From: Suillus spraguei
Lineage: Eukaryota; Basidiomycota; Agaricomycetes; Boletales; Suillaceae
Length of the DNA stretch: 64,000 bases
Direction of reading: 5' to 3'
Assembly: GCA_016800925.1 (NCBI GenBank)
Contig: JABCPU010000022.1
Coordinates: forward strand, 248,001-312,000
How positions within the stretch are numbered: position 1 is the stretch's first letter; each line of letters starts with the position of its first letter. The notes below the pieces were generated by a model. It was given only the letters and a program-made list of their open reading frames with translations, had not been told where the DNA came from and did not search any database. Positions 11,464 through 22,456 of the stretch are shown here, in pieces. The position numbers were made by a program, and so were the translations under genes.

Positions 11464-13800
11464 CTATCCCTGATAAGCAAATGACACAGCACCGTACAGG
11501 CCATCCTCGCGTCCCAACATACCACAGCCATGCAAGACCTATGAAGTGATAAAAGTCACGTCAATGACCCGTTCCCATCGGATATGATAAGTAAGTGGCT
11601 TACCTCCATCTTTCTAGCGTGCCATCCCACACCGCTATTTACGTTTCCATTGGCATCTGCCAGCCGGCACATTTGAACTCGGAATGGGTGCGCTTTGGGA
11701 AGGTTCCGCTGGAACCCCGCGCCAACCCAACCACTGGCCGTGTCGACATACCAACCTCGACCACCTTTACTTCTAATTATTCTCCAGGATCCGGCGCCAG
11801 CACCGAGGGCAGCAAGGGCGGGTACCGAAAGCTCAATCACCCGAAGCCGTGTGGGAGAGGGAGGTACAACAACATTCTGCGAACGCAAAGTGGAAATGTA
11901 GGGGTGTGTGCACAGCGGCCCGATAATTTGAGAGTGCAAAGCCATCATCGCTTGTTGTGCGGAGCCTCGAGGTGCGCCAGTTCCGGCACGGCCCCAATCT
12001 AGGTCAGGGCTAGTCTGAATGAGCGTGAGCACCTCGACATTCATAGCCTTGCTCTTTAAAAATTGAGCGATGTCGTCTAATTCGAGATTAGGAATATATG
12101 ATAGACCAAGCGACCGTAACTTTGGCTGCGGCTTGCAGACATTAATAAGAAGCTCTCTAGTCACAGGTGCGCTCGATAGGTCGAGGTACGTAAGTTCACC
12201 AGAGGTGAAACACGGCGCGGAAGATATTATCTCAATAAGATCATCCGTGGTGAGTGGAGACGGGAATGTTTGGTCACCATATAACGTGAGTTCCCGGATT
12301 CGCGCTGCTGCTGGTGCACGAACAAGGAAATCCCTGATACTGGACCCAGTCAGGTGGACACACCGGGCCAGAGCAAGCGAATGCAAGCGAACGGTTGAGC
12401 CCCCCATAGTGATAAGTAATTCCGGTGTGACTCGGGTAGCAGAAAGGTCAAGGTGAGTAAGGGAAGGGAATGCGAGGACGAAAGGCATTAGGATCTGAGG
12501 TTGAATTGATTTCACGCCACGAAGTCCAAGGCGCTGAAGCCCTGGGAATATGAGTGGCTCCTCTTGCATGAATCGAGCACGAGTACGTCTAATCTGACGT
12601 CGACTTTCATCGTCACTTCCACTAGACTGTTCATCTTCATGAAGAAGATGCGTGTTGACGAAATCTGTCAGGGCACTAACGAAAACTGCGCTGATGCAGC
12701 CAGTAAGGTCCATGGCCTGCAAGTCCTTGCAGTCTCTCCTTCTTTCGCGATCTTCTTCTTCGGGATCCTCCGTTACGATTCCTCGTCCACGGGTGGGGCG
12801 ACCCCCTCCTCTCGAAGCAGAACCACGAAGCAAAAGTTCGTTCAGGACGGGCAACGACAGAGCACCGTCCATGTACTCCGTAGCGCCGAAAGCAATTAGG
12901 TTCGGAAGTTCCTGCATTAAATAGTCAGTCAATGGAAGAATTGATGTTGCCATGTCATACCTTAAGAAGAGCTTCGACACGTTCACCGGTCACGAAACGA
13001 CTAGTTGCGGAATCTTCTACGGAACGACGCATTCCAATGGTACGAAAGTGGTTGAAGTCTAAATGGCGGACAAACCGACCAGGACGAGGATCGTGAAGCC
13101 TCGGGACTACAGACATAACGCACGTCAATTATGGCAAAAGGTAGGGTAAGAAAATGAACAACTCACCATAAACCCCAGGTTCGGTGAGATCCATAACATT
13201 CTGAACAGCGTCGCTAATTGTCCTCATAATTTTCCAGCGAGCAGGACTTTTACTCTTTGGCCTAAGACGCCTGGGACTTGGGTCGCGAGATGCTGGAGGC
13301 GACAACAACTCGGGAGGAATGGAACCATCTGGGCCAGTCAAGGACTCCATGATGCTTTCCTTCCATTTCCTAGCTGCATCCTCATCAGAAGATATGCCGG
13401 TACGCACAGCGCTGGCTAGAGCAGCGTGAGTGGCTGCTTGAATAGATTCTTTGACGGCCAAGGCGGCCTTTTCATCGTCTTCGGTGTCGATTGTGATCTC
13501 GTCCAAGAGAGCAAGCCAGCTCCTGGGAAGACGGACCTCGATTTTCTGCCACAGCCATGGCTTGGCGGCTTCATACCAGGCACGGTTTACCAAACATAAA
13601 CGAGAAAGGGTTTTTCGTGCCTCTGGCTCACTCCAATTTGGCGGCGGCATAGAAGATGGTAACGCGGTTGGGGTTCCAAACTCGCCAATCGCGAGGGGAT
13701 CGAGAGAACTGGCATACTGGGAAGGTGGTAAGCCGGCGGCATAAATATATTCGCAGATAGTAAATAGCAGTTCAGAGGGGTATTGCAACACAGCAGGCAT
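11464..13800 (-). CDS. F-box/leucine-rich repeat-like protein
   Basis: An N-terminal F-box-like segment is visible: LQYPSELLFTICEYIY, then after an insertion LSRLCLVNRAWYEAAKPWLW. Such proteins act as SCF ubiquitin-ligase substrate adaptors. The body holds degenerate leucine-rich repeats such as LTHLDLSATRVTPELL, LHSLALARCVHL, ELTYLDLSSAPVTRELL and LRSLGLSYIPNLELDDI. Four exons are inferred. The first ends with EPGVY, the second covers a VPRLHDPRPGRFVRHLDF segment, the third is long, and a last short exon after a 69-base intron adds VLHGCGMLGREDGLYGAV and a stop at 11464. Without that last splice the protein would end in an unlikely tail. Roughly 720 residues. The substrate is unknown. Confidence 0.75.
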
Positions 13801-15184
13801 TGAAATTATAAGGAGAAAGCAAGGAGTAGCGCGAAAGCGGGGATGTGTCGCTGAATTGAGTCACAATTGAAGAATGTAAAACACGACTTATATATTGCTC
13901 GGCAATGCTTGACCCCAATTATGTAATGCGGGGGAAACCCATCATTTGATGTACCGGTACCATTAGTAACGCCAGCACGGAGGCCTTAATGCGCCGACGG
14001 ATCTTCTGGTATGGAACTTCGGCACTTATTTTGTATAAACATCGGCCCAGATCGGAGGAACGCGACGTCACACCATCTCATCGCAATAGCAGCCCTCAGC
14101 AGCAGACTGGACCACGCAATGAATTGGTATAAGCGACTTGACTACTGATTTGATACCATCATTTTATCCGCTGGTGCGGGGTTTCTATTACAATCATTTG
14201 TCAATGACTTCATAGAACCACTCATCGCTGGCGCCATACATCGATATGTTTGGTTATCACTGTCATCAATATGTTCGGCTGTCACCCACAGTCCACGTAT
14301 TGTCATTGCACAATCCGATCACTCAGTATCTTCCAGGCCCTCAGGATGACACACAATCTCACAAGTTTCCCGCAAACGAGTACGAGGATCACGTTCGATT
14401 AGCTGGTTGCTGCGCTGGCATCAGAACGCGTTCTACAACCTACACTCTCAGGCGCGCTTGGTTACAGGGTTAGCGTCACCTCCGGTTCCCCTTCAAGCTT
14501 GGAGAGCAGGTAGAAACTGGTAGATGCAAATTATATGCCACGTCTCTAAGATGCTCATGGGTTAATGGGGTTGTAGGACGGCCGCAAACTCGGAGAGGAC
14601 CCTGGTAATCCGAGGACTGCCCATGGTCCTCCTGCTAGGCCTGTCCCCTTCTAACCAGGGGATCCTCCAGTTCACCCCTCCAATATAGAGCACTTTTTTA
14701 TTTTGGAATTGACATCGGCCGAGTGTAATCCAGTATTGGATCATAGAAACATTTATTGCGGATCTATCAAAATATGACAGATCATAGCTAAGAATATCAT
14801 TCAAGTTTGTATCCAAAGATAGAAAATGGTCGAATTCGTAGTACCGATTATTTTTCCCCAACGATTCGCTGCAAATCGCTAGTAGCGTGCATGATCAGCA
14901 TCACAGAGTAAGGTTGGGCAAAAGTTTCATTTTTTTCCAGCCTCCCAGTTGTCCACCTCCGGATGGGGTCTTTGTCTCCCCAGCATTGGACCACTCCTAA
15001 AGTAGGTTCTGCTGGGGCAGTGGTGGGGATTAATTATGAGGGGTCCTACTCAGAGTGGTGACCAATTATACTTCAAGCCTCGTACCACGGGATTCACTAG
15101 CGTAACAATTGAATTTGCAACGTGCAAGGGGACAAACACGTGGCATCGTTATGGACCTGTCTATTCCTCATATATATAATTAGA
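13801..15184. other. Long intergenic region
   Basis: Between the F-box gene start (minus) and the ERG28 stop (minus). Open frames at 14246-14473 (+) and 14562-14861 (-) have no recognisable domain. The part next to 13800 should be the F-box gene promoter. Confidence 0.35.
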
Positions 15185-15850
15185 TCAAGGTGCGACATAG
15201 AAATCATACTGCTTCAACATCCAAATCAGTGATGCAGCTGTGGGGCACTGGTGAGTATGTGTAATGGAAAAACATCAACAAAAGACACATACTGGAGACA
15301 ATAACAGGACTCAGGACGGGTAGATTTATCTTCGCTGTGCGGAAGAAGCAAATCTCAGAGGTGAAGTGCCCAAATGCGATAAGGTACGTGAGGAGAGCCA
15401 TATCATAAATCCTAAAGTTTGACCCAAGGTTCACCATTGTAGCTTCACACGAAGAGAACAACCCACGTTTTGTTGTTGATATTGTACGCAGCATATCCCC
15501 TTATGACCGCTGATGTTAATGTCCAAACTGCGAACGTTCGAGCCTGGAGTGCTGTTACTAGAAAGACAAGATAAGGATAAGCGTGAGTCGCACACTGGCA
15601 TTGATGAAATATTATATACTCGAGGCAGACGGAACGCGGGCATAGAGCCTACGGGTCAGTTTCAGCGTCGCAAAGTTCTGAATAGTGTTGAACACAGCCA
15701 TTGTGGCGACTATGAGTTGCCATTTAGCCAAAAGGCCTTCAGTCTTGGGTAGGTCTAAGGCACAAGTTTTTAATATTGCCATAGGGCAAGAACATAATTT
15801 CACTCACAGTCCAGCAGCATCAACATCTGAGCCTGAGCCTGAGTAGCCAT
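15185..15850 (-). CDS. ERG28: Ergosterol biosynthesis scaffold Erg28
   Basis: Small ER membrane protein that tethers the C-4 demethylation enzymes Erg25, Erg26 and Erg27 in ergosterol synthesis. Five exons are needed. The short first exon at 15850 gives MATQAQAQMLMLLD and joins LPKTEGLLAKWQLIVATMAV. Then come FNTIQNFATLKLTRRLYA, ALQARTFAVWTLTSAVIRGY, AAYNINNKTIYDMALLTYL and IAFGHFTSEICFFRTAKIN, all typical of the family. The last intron is best spliced at CCCCACAG, giving TASLIWMLKQYDFYVAP and a stop at 15185; reading through the intron gives a non-family tail. The start lies about 110 bases from the earliest start of the Ser/Pro-rich gene on the other strand, so the two probably share a promoter. 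Confidence 0.9.
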
Positions 15851-15958
15851 CTTAGTAAAGCACAGTAAGCACAGTTGAAACTAACGTCGTGCACGTGTAA
15901 GCATGTACTAGTATGGGCTTATGTAAGTTTCCTTTTACTGCCACTTTTTGTTTAGACG

Positions 15959-18900
15959 GTGTGTTTTGCAGATCCTGGTTTGTGTTGTCCCCATAACCGC
16001 TTTGGTACTTTGTCCTGGACGAATGAGCCAGCGACGAAACCCATGCAGGAACCCTCTTCCTCTAAATTTCCTGGGACTTCACGCTCGAACTCACTTGCAA
16101 GCACCATTAGTAGTAGTGGTGCTAGTCTAAGTCGCCGTTCGCGGACGACAAGGAAGCAAACACAGCCGATAACTGCAGAGTCTAGGCCAGATGATACGCG
16201 CGCAGAAGAAGACCAGGTGCTGGACATCTCAGCTGCGAATAGCGCAGAACCATTTCCTAGTCCGGTTAGGACTGGTTCTTCCAAACGTGTACTGTCTCCG
16301 GGTACCACGCGATTTGAAACAACTATTAGTCCCGTTTCGAGTCCCGTTAACTTGCAACTGCATGGTGGTATAGAACGGAGTGGAGGAACGTTCGGTGCTG
16401 CAGGAGGTGACATACGCGTGGTTGTGAAGCCGAACAGGCCTTCAGCCCCTGCTGAAAGTCACCTGGGTTCCCAATCGCTAGCGGGATTTACTCCAACTAT
16501 TCCTGTGAGTTTAGAGTCCATTTGCTTTGAAGAATGGAGCTCACGAGGCTTCAGATAAAAGGAAAAGGTCGTGCAAATAGAGCAATGCTGACGTCTCCTC
16601 CGTCTGCCTTCCGTCCAAATCCCATTGACAACGACCATGCACGAAGTAGTGTCCGTGACTCCTTGCTAACGCAACAATCATCTACATCTTCTTCGCTTTA
16701 TCCTCTTACTACCTCCATCGGCACAGAGTCACCTCCTTCTCCCCTCTCACCGGCGATACGTGACCATGGCGTTATTATTCCAGCTCTCGAAATCGATGAA
16801 CCAGCCAGGGTGCAGGAATTCAATGATGATGTCTCATATCGTCTTCAGTTGCTTGTGAAGAATAATTATTTCCTTCCTCCCGCGCACTCGAAACCATGTC
16901 CGGCCGATTTTGCACCATGCACAAACGCATCCAAGAAGGCGACCACTCCTACATTTCTAGATTATTTCCGAGTTGGAAAGTCCAGATCTAAACCAGCTAG
17001 CCCAGATCCCTTCGATGGATCACCGATGTTGAGAGTTACATCAGATTCTACGACTGTGTCTGGTTACATCCCACGCGGAGCACCTCAAACATTCCGATCC
17101 CCAAAGAATGTCCAGCACCTTGCACGTGTGGTCGTTGTCCGTGAAAAAATGGACGATCTTGTCGCTGCTGCAAAGCAAGCAGAGATAGACTTAAAAGGTC
17201 GAGATGTTCCTCCGGACCGCGATAGGGGTGTGCGAAGACCCAAGGTTGATGTGTTTGATGGGATCATTGATCCCACGGAAGCAGTTGACGTGCCTCCCCC
17301 GTCAGCCAACTACAGTCTAGCCTTGCAAGCTTCGGCACTTCATGGACTGGGAATTGAGGACTCTGTGGGAGCAGCCGTGTTAGCTGAACGCTTGCCTCCC
17401 GCAGGTAGTCCTGGACACTCTATCAGTCTTGATCCACGAGAAGATGCGTGGAGAAAGGCTTTGCTGCATCAAGCTGTTGGACACTCGCTCAACAATTCAG
17501 CAGTCACGTCTGTTGTGTCGTTGTCTACGACATCGTCCACCCCTGCGAGGTCACCGCACCATCCGCCCTTGTCAGAGTCACTATATCAGCGCGCTCTCAT
17601 GAACCCGCGGAAAATGCTAGAGCAGAAGATTATTGAGAATCCGATAGTCGATCACCTTGAGGAACCTGAGCCATCAGCACCCACCGCAGGCGAAAGGGAT
17701 ATTGTTGCGCGTCTTCCGGCTCGGGAAAATGTGCGGTTATCTAGCTATACTCCTCTCCGAGCAGAGACCCCGGTCCCTCAAACCCCTCTTGCGCCTCCTC
17801 CTCGCCGACAACTGGGAGACGCTCAGTACTCTCATTCACAATCTTATCTTCCCGCAGGCTCTACAGAGTTGCGCCGAACACTCCGTAAATCCTGTTCTTC
17901 GCCTATACTCTCCGACTTCTATGAATTAAGGAGAACACCCATGACGACTCAGCCATCGCTGCCATCATTGAGTATATCTCCTCCGCCATCCCATCGCATG
18001 AGCAGGATGACCGCGCTGACTGGTTTCTCTCGGTTTACGGATGATTCGATCGGTTTCGATGACATTCGGTCTCGTCCTTCCTTGGCAATCTCAGTACCAG
18101 CAACCGACAGTGGGCGTCGGCCATCGTTTTCAGAGTACTCTCAACCGTCTCCCACTGCGTCTGCCTTCAGGGATAGATGGTCAAATGGCTATTATTCCCA
18201 GAACTCTCAGCCACTTCCCGTTGACCCTTTGTCACATTCACGAGATTCCTCAATGTCGCCGCCTGTCCTGGTTCCTCGTATTTCTACCATGTCCCCACCG
18301 CCTAGACCTTCTTTATCGATAACAGGAATTGCTCTATCACCTCCGCCGCATCGTTCATGGAAAAATACCAACAAGCCCAGACTTTCACAACTACATGAAG
18401 CATCACCACTTGATAATTCGTCCTCAGACTTTAGCCAAGGCACCTTCCACTCCTTTAAATCGTTTTCTCCCATGCCCAGCAACACCGGTAGTCATTTGCC
18501 TCTGCCACTTAGCGTCAAGGTCTCTATTGATAGCTTTGCGTCTGGCATTCACTCTGCGCCACCTCCCTCATCGCCGGCCACCTTCTTTGATCACATCCAG
18601 AACCATCCGAATGCTATGGATGATTTGGACGATTCTGAGGATAGCAGGAGTGACACGGACCGGATGTCCGTGTACCAAGACCCTGCATCCTCCCCCTATC
18701 CATCACTTATGCATTTAAGCACTCGTTCCACTCCCAACCTTGCCAGGACTGCAAATGAGCTGCATCTTCAAGGCAGTCCAACCGAGCGGCACAAACCTGT
18801 CAGCAATGTCCTGCAAAAAACACCATACTTCACAAATGTCAAATCATCGCCAAACACTCTCACCCATCTCACGCTTGCGCAGCACTCACAAGAACATCTC

Positions 18901-19089
18901 ACAGTCGACGCCTCGGCACCACAGCAGCCGGACACACCTGGATCGGAGAATGTGCGTCGCTGGCAGAAAGAGCAACAAGCACTGGCCGAGTCATCGAAGA
19001 GATTGGATGGGATGCTGATACAGCATATGGAAGCTGAGAAGGATACGCTGAGGAGAATTGCGCAGACTGCAAAAGTATCGAAACCTTGA
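15959..19089 (+). CDS. Large Ser/Pro-rich protein of unknown function
   Basis: A long open reading frame with one intron (16505-16554) that joins LAGFTPTIP in phase to IKGKGRANRAMLTSPPSAF, giving about 1,026 residues from the first ATG at 15959. An in-frame ATG at 16043 may be the true start. The protein is rich in Ser, Pro, Thr and basic residues with many SP and TP dipeptides (SPPPSHRMSR, MSPPPRPSLS), typical of a disordered, phosphorylated scaffold. The only structured-looking part is the C-terminus, roughly the last 50 residues, a charged helix (RRWQKEQQALAESSKRLDG, then IQHMEAEKDTLRRIAQ) that could form a coiled coil. No enzymatic domain is recognisable and the function is unknown. It is divergent from ERG28. 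Confidence 0.7.
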
Positions 19090-19577
19090 AATATCTTAGA
19101 ACTCTTTTTGCTATCTTATTTACCTACACCCCTTGTTTTCTTGCTACTCTTTCATTGCTTGTATTGTACATGAGTATTTCCGATACCTATCTTCCTACCC
19201 ATATCTGATGGAATGCATATGCGCATAGCGGATCAATCTAGTCACTGCCACAAAATTAAGCTCGGTATCAATAGGTCACGCAGTACATGTGCAGAGGGTT
19301 CTGACTCCGCTCCCTTGAAATAAAGCTCGCTTACGTCTGCAACGTTGTTCACGACTGGCAGCATTAACGTCGATATGGAGAAGACGAGCGAGCACCAGAA
19401 ACACTCATACTCGTGGCACCAGGTGAGCCATAGAACTCTAATAATTAATGCTTCATTTGGCTTACGTTCTCGTGGCCTATTAGTCGCATGATCAGGTGAA
19501 GCCAATGGGGTAAGGGTTTGTTTCATAGTCCTGACACTTGGGCGAATTGCAGGCTACAGTTTTGTTACTTGTCCCAT
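19090..19577. other. Intergenic region
   Basis: 3' end of the Ser/Pro-rich gene and probable promoter or 5' exon area of the following gene. A minus-strand open frame at 19242-19526 has no recognisable content. Confidence 0.3.
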
Positions 19578-21173
19578 ATGAGACCTCAAGAGAAGACGTT
19601 GTTGTCAGTACTGTTGCTTGTTGCCACGTATAATCTCATGTTTGCCCGTGGTAGGTTGTTATTGAACGCAACTATCTACTCGCTGGGGTTAAAGGACAAC
19701 AGCCCATTGTGAAAGTAAGTCTTGCATCGAAAAGACAGATATACATCTTTGATCTCCAATGCTAGGGCCGTCTTTACAGCCACGTCGACGTGGCAAATTC
19801 AGCGTGGCAACTCGAACCACGCAATTCGCGTCTTTCCGCTCGGGAGCGTACCACCTCGACCATATCGACAACGTCTACTCAATCATCTTTCGCCTTCGTA
19901 TCTGACCCAGAAATCTCAAGCAGCTTTGCGGCTTCTCTTGAAAGTGGCCAAGTGTCTGACGCAGAGGAGAATGTGGCTCCTTCACCTGCATTGTCGTCAC
20001 CTATCTCCTCGGCTGACGAGCACACGAGCAATTCAAGTCAACGCCACTCTATCCCTGTTACTTCAAGTCCCGCATCGCCTTCATTGCCTGTACATGCTTT
20101 GTCATCATTCTCCTCCTTAGAGTCACTACACTCCAATTCTGGAAGACTCGTAACCCTCCATCTTGAGAAGGACAGTCTATTATCTGGCCATCTTTAATCG
20201 TGAGCTTCTGCCGTCAGCGTCTTATCTATACTGGAACTCACCGGTCACACAGCAAGGACCAATTCCCCAGGAAATTTCACCATGCGCTCCTGTCCCTATG
20301 CTATATGATTCTAGCTTGGAGTACAAATATAACATGGACCCCACAAGTCTTGTCCTATATGCCATAGAGCTTTACGACATCAGGAAAGATAAAGAAGAAG
20401 CATTTGAGTGCTTTGTGTATGTGACGCTGGTGCTGACAATCTGTTTCCTGTGACTGACTTCCTGTTTGAATATCCAGACGAGCGTGGCACCATGGCCACC
20501 TCCCCTCTGCCACAATGAAATTGGTGACTCACTATCTACCTATCCAAACATCATTGGACCACCTCGATGTATCTGAAGAAGGGCAGCGTGGAACTGTCTC
20601 ATATTATGTTCAGTCCGTTGGCGGCTCGGCGGGCCTGGCCAAGCTCTTCTTGGAAGCTGGTCTTCTTCATCTCGAAGGAGCGGCTTCTGTCTTCCTGTCA
20701 GCATCTTATTCCACGTTGTCATCGATTAGGGTGCCACCACAGCCACAGCCTGGGGAAGGTGGCACAGAAGCTTGGAGCGTGACAGGGAAGCCGCAGGTCG
20801 ATACTTTGAGCGTGCTCATGCTCTTCAGCCTGACCTTGATATTCCTGTCCTTCCTGATGAAGGCATTGTCCACCACGGCCCTGGAAGTACTCATGAACTT
20901 GAGATGCCATCTATGGAGATCCATCCTTCTACCTCGGAGAGTGTCTATTCTGGAGAAGATTCGCTCTACTCAGAACAAGAGATTGTCCCGCGCCGAAGAA
21001 GGCAGAAGAAAGAAGAGCTTATCTTCATGGACGAGGTCAAGGGCAAGGATGACATCGATAGCGCATGGTACCTATATGTTCCCAGCCTGGTGGGTGCCGG
21101 TACAGCATTACTGGTCGTGGGCGTTATAGGTGCACTTAGCCTTTCGTCATGGAGAAGGAACCAGGGATCTTGA
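19578..21173 (+). CDS. Unknown Ser-rich protein with helical repeats and a C-terminal membrane anchor, one apparent frameshift
   Basis: Several exons can be chained. A segment reading VVIERNYLLAGVKGQQPIVK splices at 19730 to GRLYSHVDVANSAWQ, which leads into a Ser-rich region. The next exon contains YNMDPTSLVLYAIELYDIRK and joins RAWHHGHLPSATMKLVTHYL. Then AGLAKLFLEAGLLHLEGAA and DREAAGRYFERAHALQPDLD resemble Sel1/TPR-type helical repeats. The C-terminus is acidic and ends with a membrane helix (LVGAGTALLVVGVIGAL) and a short basic tail, so a tail-anchored or single-pass protein is likely. The two halves of the repeat region are in different frames: one extra base near 20776 would join TEAW to RDREAAG without an intron. 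The 5' end is uncertain. I do not recognise the family; a Sel1-like adaptor is a guess. Confidence 0.5.
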
Positions 21174-21410
21174 TCTTGATATATCTCTTCTTTCGACTCG
21201 CATTGCTTTATTTGTTTTGTATGTAGACTTTAGCTATTGTTCTAGTTTTACTATTGCTCGAGTTATTGCTTCTTTGTATTAATACTACATTTCCCCATGT
21301 CTGGCTGTTGGTATTTCTTTTTTGGAAATGACTCAATGCGGTTGCCGAGGTTCATGATTTAGCTGTAAAGTTGACTGCAGGGATTGTTCCCAGTCTAGAT
21401 CATCACTGTC

Positions 21411-22213
21411 ATGCATCGCACCGCTTGGTCCAAAGCTGCAGGCTCTGTGCCTTCTGACCGTCTACGTCCTACGCAACGCCCACAACAAGCCCCCCCAAAA
21501 CAAAGCAAAGGGAAAGGTAAAACGCAGGAACCTTCCAAAAGCAAAGCGATCCGTAAGCTCGAATCGTTCGCCGAGGGCGTTCGCAAGTCGTCTGGCAGAG
21601 AGAAGGATCCGAAAGGCGGATGTTTCTGCCAAGGCGAGGGCTCTTCAACTAATCTAAGCTTATAACACTGAAATGAAGTCCAGCAAGAGAGCATGACCTT
21701 TCCCCATACACCGCCATATGCCGCGGTTGCGGATTGATCTTATGCACCATCAACTTGCCCTACTATGCATGCCCACACTGTTCTGCAGTGCTCCTCTCAG
21801 ACATTGCGCGTTCCTCGCTTTCTGCCCGTTTTGAGGAGGAGATATCCAAGCAAGTAGCAAAAGAGGAAGAGGAGAGGTCGCGAGCCGTCCAGCAAGCACG
21901 CGATGCGGAGGGCGCGTTCCCTGTTCTCCCTGGTTCTGCCACACCATCAGTTTTGTCGGGTACGCCCTCTCGTCCTGCAGCCCAGACGCACAAAGTGTTG
22001 TCTGTGAACTCTAAGACGAAAAAATACACTGTCTCATCCTACACGAACACCCCTGTCTCATCCCGTCCCGCATCTCGTGCTGAGTCTGAGGTTGAAGAGG
22101 TTCACAGAGTCGCGGCACCTCCCCCAGAGGTTGACTTTGTGAAGCGGACACCTGATCGAAACCATCCGTGGAACAATATGCGTATGGAATTGCTCTATGT
22201 TCCTGTGAAATAA
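21411..22213 (+). CDS. RQT4: Rqt4/TRIP4-like C2HC5 zinc-finger protein
   Basis: Homologue of the zinc-finger subunit of the ribosome quality-control trigger complex (yeast Rqt4, human TRIP4/ASC-1), which helps helicase Slh1/ASCC3 split stalled, ubiquitinated ribosomes. Exons are 21411-21633 and 21684-22213, giving 250 residues. After a basic N-terminus (SKGKGKTQEPSKSKAIRKLE) the zinc finger spans the intron: GCFCQ-AREHDLSPYTAICR, then GCGLILC, NLPYYACPHC. This supplies exactly two Cys, one His and five Cys. The rest is an acidic/Ser-rich helical tail ending NMRMELLYVPVK. The intron begins with GC rather than GT, the only way seen to keep the zinc finger. The domain call is strong; the complex assignment follows the family. 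Confidence 0.85.
21634..21683 (+). other. GC-AG intron
   Basis: A 50-base intron with donor CAAG|GCGAGG and acceptor GTCCAG|CAAG. Both flanking exons are in phase and rebuild the C2HC5 zinc finger. Reading through or using a nearby GT destroys the His/Cys spacing. Confidence 0.8.
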
Positions 22214-22456
22214 AGCTGGCGGTGCTAAGGAGGTCGCAAGGCTCCTTATTAACTTATATATAGCAGAGGATGAATGGCAGGCTAAAGCAGCGTAAAACAT
22301 GTCACAGCAGCGTTACTTGGTCATACAGATACAAAATACATACAGCCAAAATCAATAGACAAGCTTAGAGCTCCATTAAATACCAATAGGTGTGGGCGCA
22401 AGAGTAAGACCAAAAGCAAAATCGGAAAGAGTACATAATACATTTTACCTCTGAGA

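Noticed and set aside
19242..19526. A 94-codon minus-strand open frame
   Set aside because: No family resemblance and it overlaps the likely 5' region of the next plus-strand gene.
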